Assembly (NCBI GenBank): GCA_029007475.1
Contig: JAQXHW010000089.1
Coordinates: 1 to 6,229, forward strand
Direction of reading: 5' to 3'
Length of the DNA: 6,229 nt
From: Oscillospiraceae bacterium
GTDB taxonomy: Bacteria; Bacillota; Clostridia; Oscillospirales; Acutalibacteraceae
Numbering within the stretch: position 1 is the first letter of the stretch; the number at the start of each line of letters is the position of its first letter. Made by a program: the position numbers and the translations under genes. This document shows positions 6,215 to 6,229 of this stretch, piece after piece. A model generated the notes under the pieces. The model did no database searches, was not told where the DNA came from, and saw nothing but the letters and a program-made list of their open reading frames with translations.

Positions 6215-6229
6215 TGAGCAGACACAAAG

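Larger units (their letters stand above)
6045..6229 (+). other. Untranslated leader, probably of an rRNA operon (16S not reached)
   Basis: From the likely start site to the window end there is no open frame with a ribosome-binding site. Instead the stretch is rich in small stem-loops: GTCA/TGAC (6063-6076) inside a TTGCG/CGCGA closing stem (6044-6048 with 6084-6088), then the two hairpins listed separately. The segment at 6095-6116 (ACATTGAAAATTGAACAAC) is of the kind found in rRNA leaders and 16S-23S spacers of Bacillota. Together with the very strong promoter this points to a 16S rRNA gene just beyond the right edge. No mature 16S sequence is visible, so another stable or highly expressed RNA remains possible. 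Confidence 0.7.

Overview
The window looks like chromosomal DNA from a Gram-positive, low-to-moderate-GC member of the Bacillota, most likely class Clostridia and plausibly the Ruminococcaceae/Oscillospiraceae. This rests on strong GGAGGT-type ribosome-binding sites, a teichoic-acid-type polymerase domain, a SpoIIQ-like M23 protein, a Clostridia-style cytidylate-kinase-like protein, and an rRNA-type promoter and leader at the right edge. The placement is an inference from gene content; no marker gene in the window fixes the taxon.

Left part (1-2768, minus strand): a large 899-residue protein joins a glycosyltransferase-2-like N-terminus to a CDP-glycerol glycerophosphotransferase (TagF/TarF-type) C-terminus. 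It is followed 21 bases downstream by the first 15 codons of another gene that runs off the left edge. The two are probably one operon for a cell-surface polymer.

Middle (2769-4917, plus strand): a 105-base divergent intergenic region carries a good sigma-A promoter for an integral-membrane acyltransferase-3 family protein, probably an O-acetyltransferase for surface glycan. Next comes a membrane-anchored M23 protein that resembles the sporulation protein SpoIIQ. Its ribosome-binding site is buried in the 3' arm of a 13-bp hairpin followed by seven T's, and its start codon comes directly after the T run. One element could therefore both terminate upstream transcription and block translation.

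Right part (4918-6229): a perfect 15-bp terminator serves a minus-strand cytidylate-kinase-like P-loop protein. A 280-base AT-rich gap leads to a near-consensus promoter (TTGACA, 17 bp, TAGAAT) with A/T tracts upstream and a stem-loop-rich untranslated leader. The leader looks like that of a 16S-23S-5S rRNA operon, but the window ends before any mature rRNA sequence.

The shared theme of the left and middle genes is the cell envelope: building a phosphodiester-linked polymer, acylating a surface glycan, and an M23 wall or sporulation protein. The kinase and the rRNA leader appear unrelated to it. I see no mobile element, CRISPR array or tRNA, and no clear evidence of a wholly new system. The most unusual item is the terminator/RBS hairpin before the M23 gene.
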